Below, piece by piece: positions 6,080-7,250 of a stretch of 7,250 bases of DNA (position 1 is its first letter; the number at the start of each line of letters is the position of its first letter). The position numbers and the translations under genes are program-made. This DNA comes from an uncultured Eubacteriales bacterium (GTDB lineage: Bacteria > Bacillota_A > Clostridia > Christensenellales > Aristaeellaceae): NCBI GenBank assembly GCA_902803675.1, contig CADCQZ010000021.1, positions 1-7,250 of the forward strand, given 5' to 3'. The notes beneath the pieces were generated by a model that saw only the letters and a list, made by a program, of their open reading frames with translations, was not told the DNA's origin and searched no databases.

Positions 6080-7069
6080 TCACATCCCCAGGCATTTTTC
6101 CAGTTCCCTCAGCAGGAGCCGGTTCTCCTCCTCCGTGCGCACGGCCAGGCGGAGCCAGGTGTCCGGCAGGCCGAAGGAGGCGCAGGTGCGCACCAGGATG
6201 CGGCGCTCCCTCAGCATTTCCGCCGCGGGGCCCATGGGACGGGGGAACCGGCACAAAAGGAAATCGGCCCGGGACGGGAGCACCTCGACGTTCATTCGTC
6301 TCAGGCCCTCCGCCATTTCCCCGCGCCGGCGGGCGTTGATCCGCGCGTCCTGACGGATATCGTCAAGATGCTCCGGCAGTTCGGCCGCCACCGCGGCGGC
6401 GGCGGAACTCAGCTGCCAGGGCAGGGCCTCAGCTTCCATCCCCGCGATCCTTTCCGGGGACGCGCACACATAGCCCAGGCGCACGCCGGGGATGCACAGG
6501 ATCTTCGTCAGCGATCCCACCGCCGAGAGCGTCGGGCCCACGAAAGCGCGCACGCTTATCTCCGGGCAGTAGTCGATGAAGGCCTCGTCCACGATCATAT
6601 CCCCGCCCCGTTTTGACACCGTCCGGTGCAGCGCCAGGACCTCCTGACGGCTCAGCGCTCCGCCGGTGGGATTGTCGGGATTGCAGATCATCAGGGTCTC
6701 CCCCGCGCCCGTCTCTTCGGGATCCTCCCCGTCCAGGACCCTGCGCCCCCACAGCGCGGCGCGGCGGGCATATTCCCCGAAGGCGGCTCTGCGGACGCGA
6801 AGAGGCCCCGTGCCCGAACGGAGAGCCAGGTCGATGGCGGCGACACCGCCCGCCGTGGGCAGGATCGTTTTCTCATCCACGCCCGCGTAAGCCGCCAGGC
6901 CCCGCCGGGCATCCCGCATCGCCGGGTCGGGATAATAGCGCGCGCGGGAAAGAGAGTGCGAAAGGGCCCGCTCCACCCACTCCGGAGGGCCCTCCGGGCG
7001 CAGGCTGGCGGAAAAATCCAGCCATCCCTCCGGGCCGTCCCCCCGCCACACATTGCCGCCGTGATCCAT
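6080..7069 (-). CDS. cobD: L-threonine-O-3-phosphate decarboxylase (PLP-dependent)
   Basis: This 329-residue fold-type I pyridoxal-phosphate enzyme is related to histidinol-phosphate aminotransferase. The N-terminal HGGN (3-6) and WLDFSASLRPEGPP (16-29) are typical of CobD rather than HisC. It then shows YYPDP (45-49), CNPDNPTGG (129-137), DEAFIDY with Asp161, GSLTKILCIPGVRLGY with the PLP lysine Lys189, and WLRLAVRT (Arg307) for the substrate carboxylate. In this operon the likely reaction is decarboxylation of threonine phosphate to (R)-1-amino-2-propanol phosphate (EC 4.1.1.81), the substrate of CbiB. It is somewhat shorter than Salmonella CobD (about 364 residues) with no motif missing. 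The ATG at 7069 follows GGGAGG with 7 bases between. It is the first gene of the operon as seen here. A HisC-type aminotransferase is the alternative, unlikely in this setting. Confidence 0.93.
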   Translation of the reverse strand: MDHGGNVWRGDGPEGWLDFSASLRPEGPPEWVERALSHSLSRARYYPDPAMRDARRGLAAYAGVDEKTILPTAGGVAAIDLALRSGTGPLRVRRAAFGEYARRAALWGRRVLDGEDPEETGAGETLMICNPDNPTGGALSRQEVLALHRTVSKRGGDMIVDEAFIDYCPEISVRAFVGPTLSAVGSLTKILCIPGVRLGYVCASPERIAGMEAEALPWQLSSAAAAVAAELPEHLDDIRQDARINARRRGEMAEGLRRMNVEVLPSRADFLLCRFPRPMGPAAEMLRERRILVRTCASFGLPDTWLRLAVRTEEENRLLLRELEKCLGM

Positions 7070-7099
7070 GACAGATCCTCCCTGTTGTTCCGATCCTTT

Positions 7100-7128
7100 A
7101 TTTTATCAGTTCGCCCGCCCGATTTCAA
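7100..7128 (-). promoter_or_regulatory. Sigma-A-type extended -10 promoter of the cob operon
   Basis: On the minus strand, -35 TTGAAA (7128-7123) and -10 TAAAAT (7105-7100) are each one base from consensus, with an exact 17-base spacer. The -10 is preceded by TGA, which forms an extended -10 (TGn). Transcription would start near 7093, giving a 5' leader of only about 24 bases that holds the GGGAGG ribosome binding site (7082-7077). This is too short for a riboswitch. Confidence 0.72.
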
Positions 7129-7142
7129 CCGGTCCCGTCAAA

Positions 7143-7161
7143 CGGACGAGGATGGCGTCCG
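7143..7161. repeat. Inverted repeat upstream of the cob promoter (possible operator)
   Basis: CGGACG (7143-7148) and CGTCCG (7156-7161) are perfect 6-base arms around a 7-base centre. The repeat ends 14 bases behind the -35 box, a typical place for an activator or repressor site. No T-run follows on either strand, so a terminator is less likely. Function is inferred from position only. Confidence 0.3.
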
Positions 7162-7208
7162 GCAATGCCACATCTTACTTTTCGCATATTTTGCGCTCAT
7201 TCCTGCAC

Positions 7209-7236
7209 TTGGCTCCGCCGCCGTTTCACCTAAAAT
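7209..7236 (+). promoter_or_regulatory. Possible divergent promoter reading out of the window
   Basis: On the plus strand TTGGCT (7209-7214, four of six matches) and TAAAAT (7231-7236, five of six) are 16 bases apart in a locally AT-rich stretch. They would drive a gene to the right of the window, divergent from the cob operon. No coding sequence is visible to support it. Confidence 0.22.
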
Positions 7237-7250
7237 AATAGTGTACAAAT

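Larger units (their letters stand above)
7129..7250. other. Upstream intergenic region without a gene
   Basis: I see no coding frame with a credible start here. Besides the inverted repeat at 7143-7161, there is a small imperfect dyad CGCA-TATTT-TGCG at 7183-7195. The right end turns AT-rich from about 7231. No B12 box (GCCAGGAGACCTGCC-like) or other conserved cobalamin riboswitch core was found on the minus strand. Confidence 0.5.

Noticed and set aside
7070..7250. Divergent cobalamin riboswitch upstream of cobD
   Set aside because: GGTGAAA and GCCAAGTG on the minus strand near 7200-7230, and GGGACCGGTTGAAAT near 7123-7137, resemble pieces of the core, but the B12 box is missing. The second piece also overlaps the promoter and lies too close to the start codon.
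1..7250. Mobile elements, CRISPR arrays, tRNA or rRNA genes
   Set aside because: I saw no transposase, integrase, direct-repeat array or conserved RNA gene sequence on either strand.

Overview
The window is GC-rich, tightly packed and almost entirely coded on the minus strand. Shine-Dalgarno sites are strong, promoters look sigma-A-like, GTG and TTG starts occur, and an AraC-type regulator with a cupin sensor lies at the left edge. Together these suggest a GC-rich member of the Bacillota, probably Clostridia. That assignment is an inference from style, not from a marker gene.

Positions 7069 down to 387 hold one eight-gene operon for the late (nucleotide-loop) half of cobalamin synthesis. In transcription order it reads cobD (threonine-phosphate decarboxylase), cbiP (cobyric acid synthase), cbiB, cobT, cobU, cobS, a short cobU-like gene without a P-loop, and a cobC-type phosphatase. 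Most junctions are 4-base ATGA overlaps, so the genes are probably translationally coupled. CobD makes aminopropanol phosphate. CbiP amidates the corrin ring to cobyric acid, and CbiB joins the two to give adenosylcobinamide phosphate. CobU activates this with GTP, CobT activates the lower base, CobS joins the halves, and the phosphatase removes the last phosphate. Corrin-ring genes and the cobalt adenosyltransferase are not in the window.

Right flank (7070-7250): a good extended -10 promoter sits about 25 bases upstream of cobD. That leaves no room for a cobalamin riboswitch in this transcript, and I found no B12 box further upstream. A 6-bp inverted repeat lies just behind the -35 box.

Left flank (1-386): a partial AraC-family gene runs off the window. 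Its 208-base upstream region holds a promoter with a perfect TATAAT, a potential three-way-junction RNA fold, a terminator-like hairpin with a U-rich tail, and a GC-rich palindrome next to the start codon. A possible alternative pairing would exclude both the fold and the terminator. This resembles a riboswitch or attenuator leader and matches no class I can name. The second point of interest is the pair of CobU paralogs, each of which keeps the motifs the other has lost.
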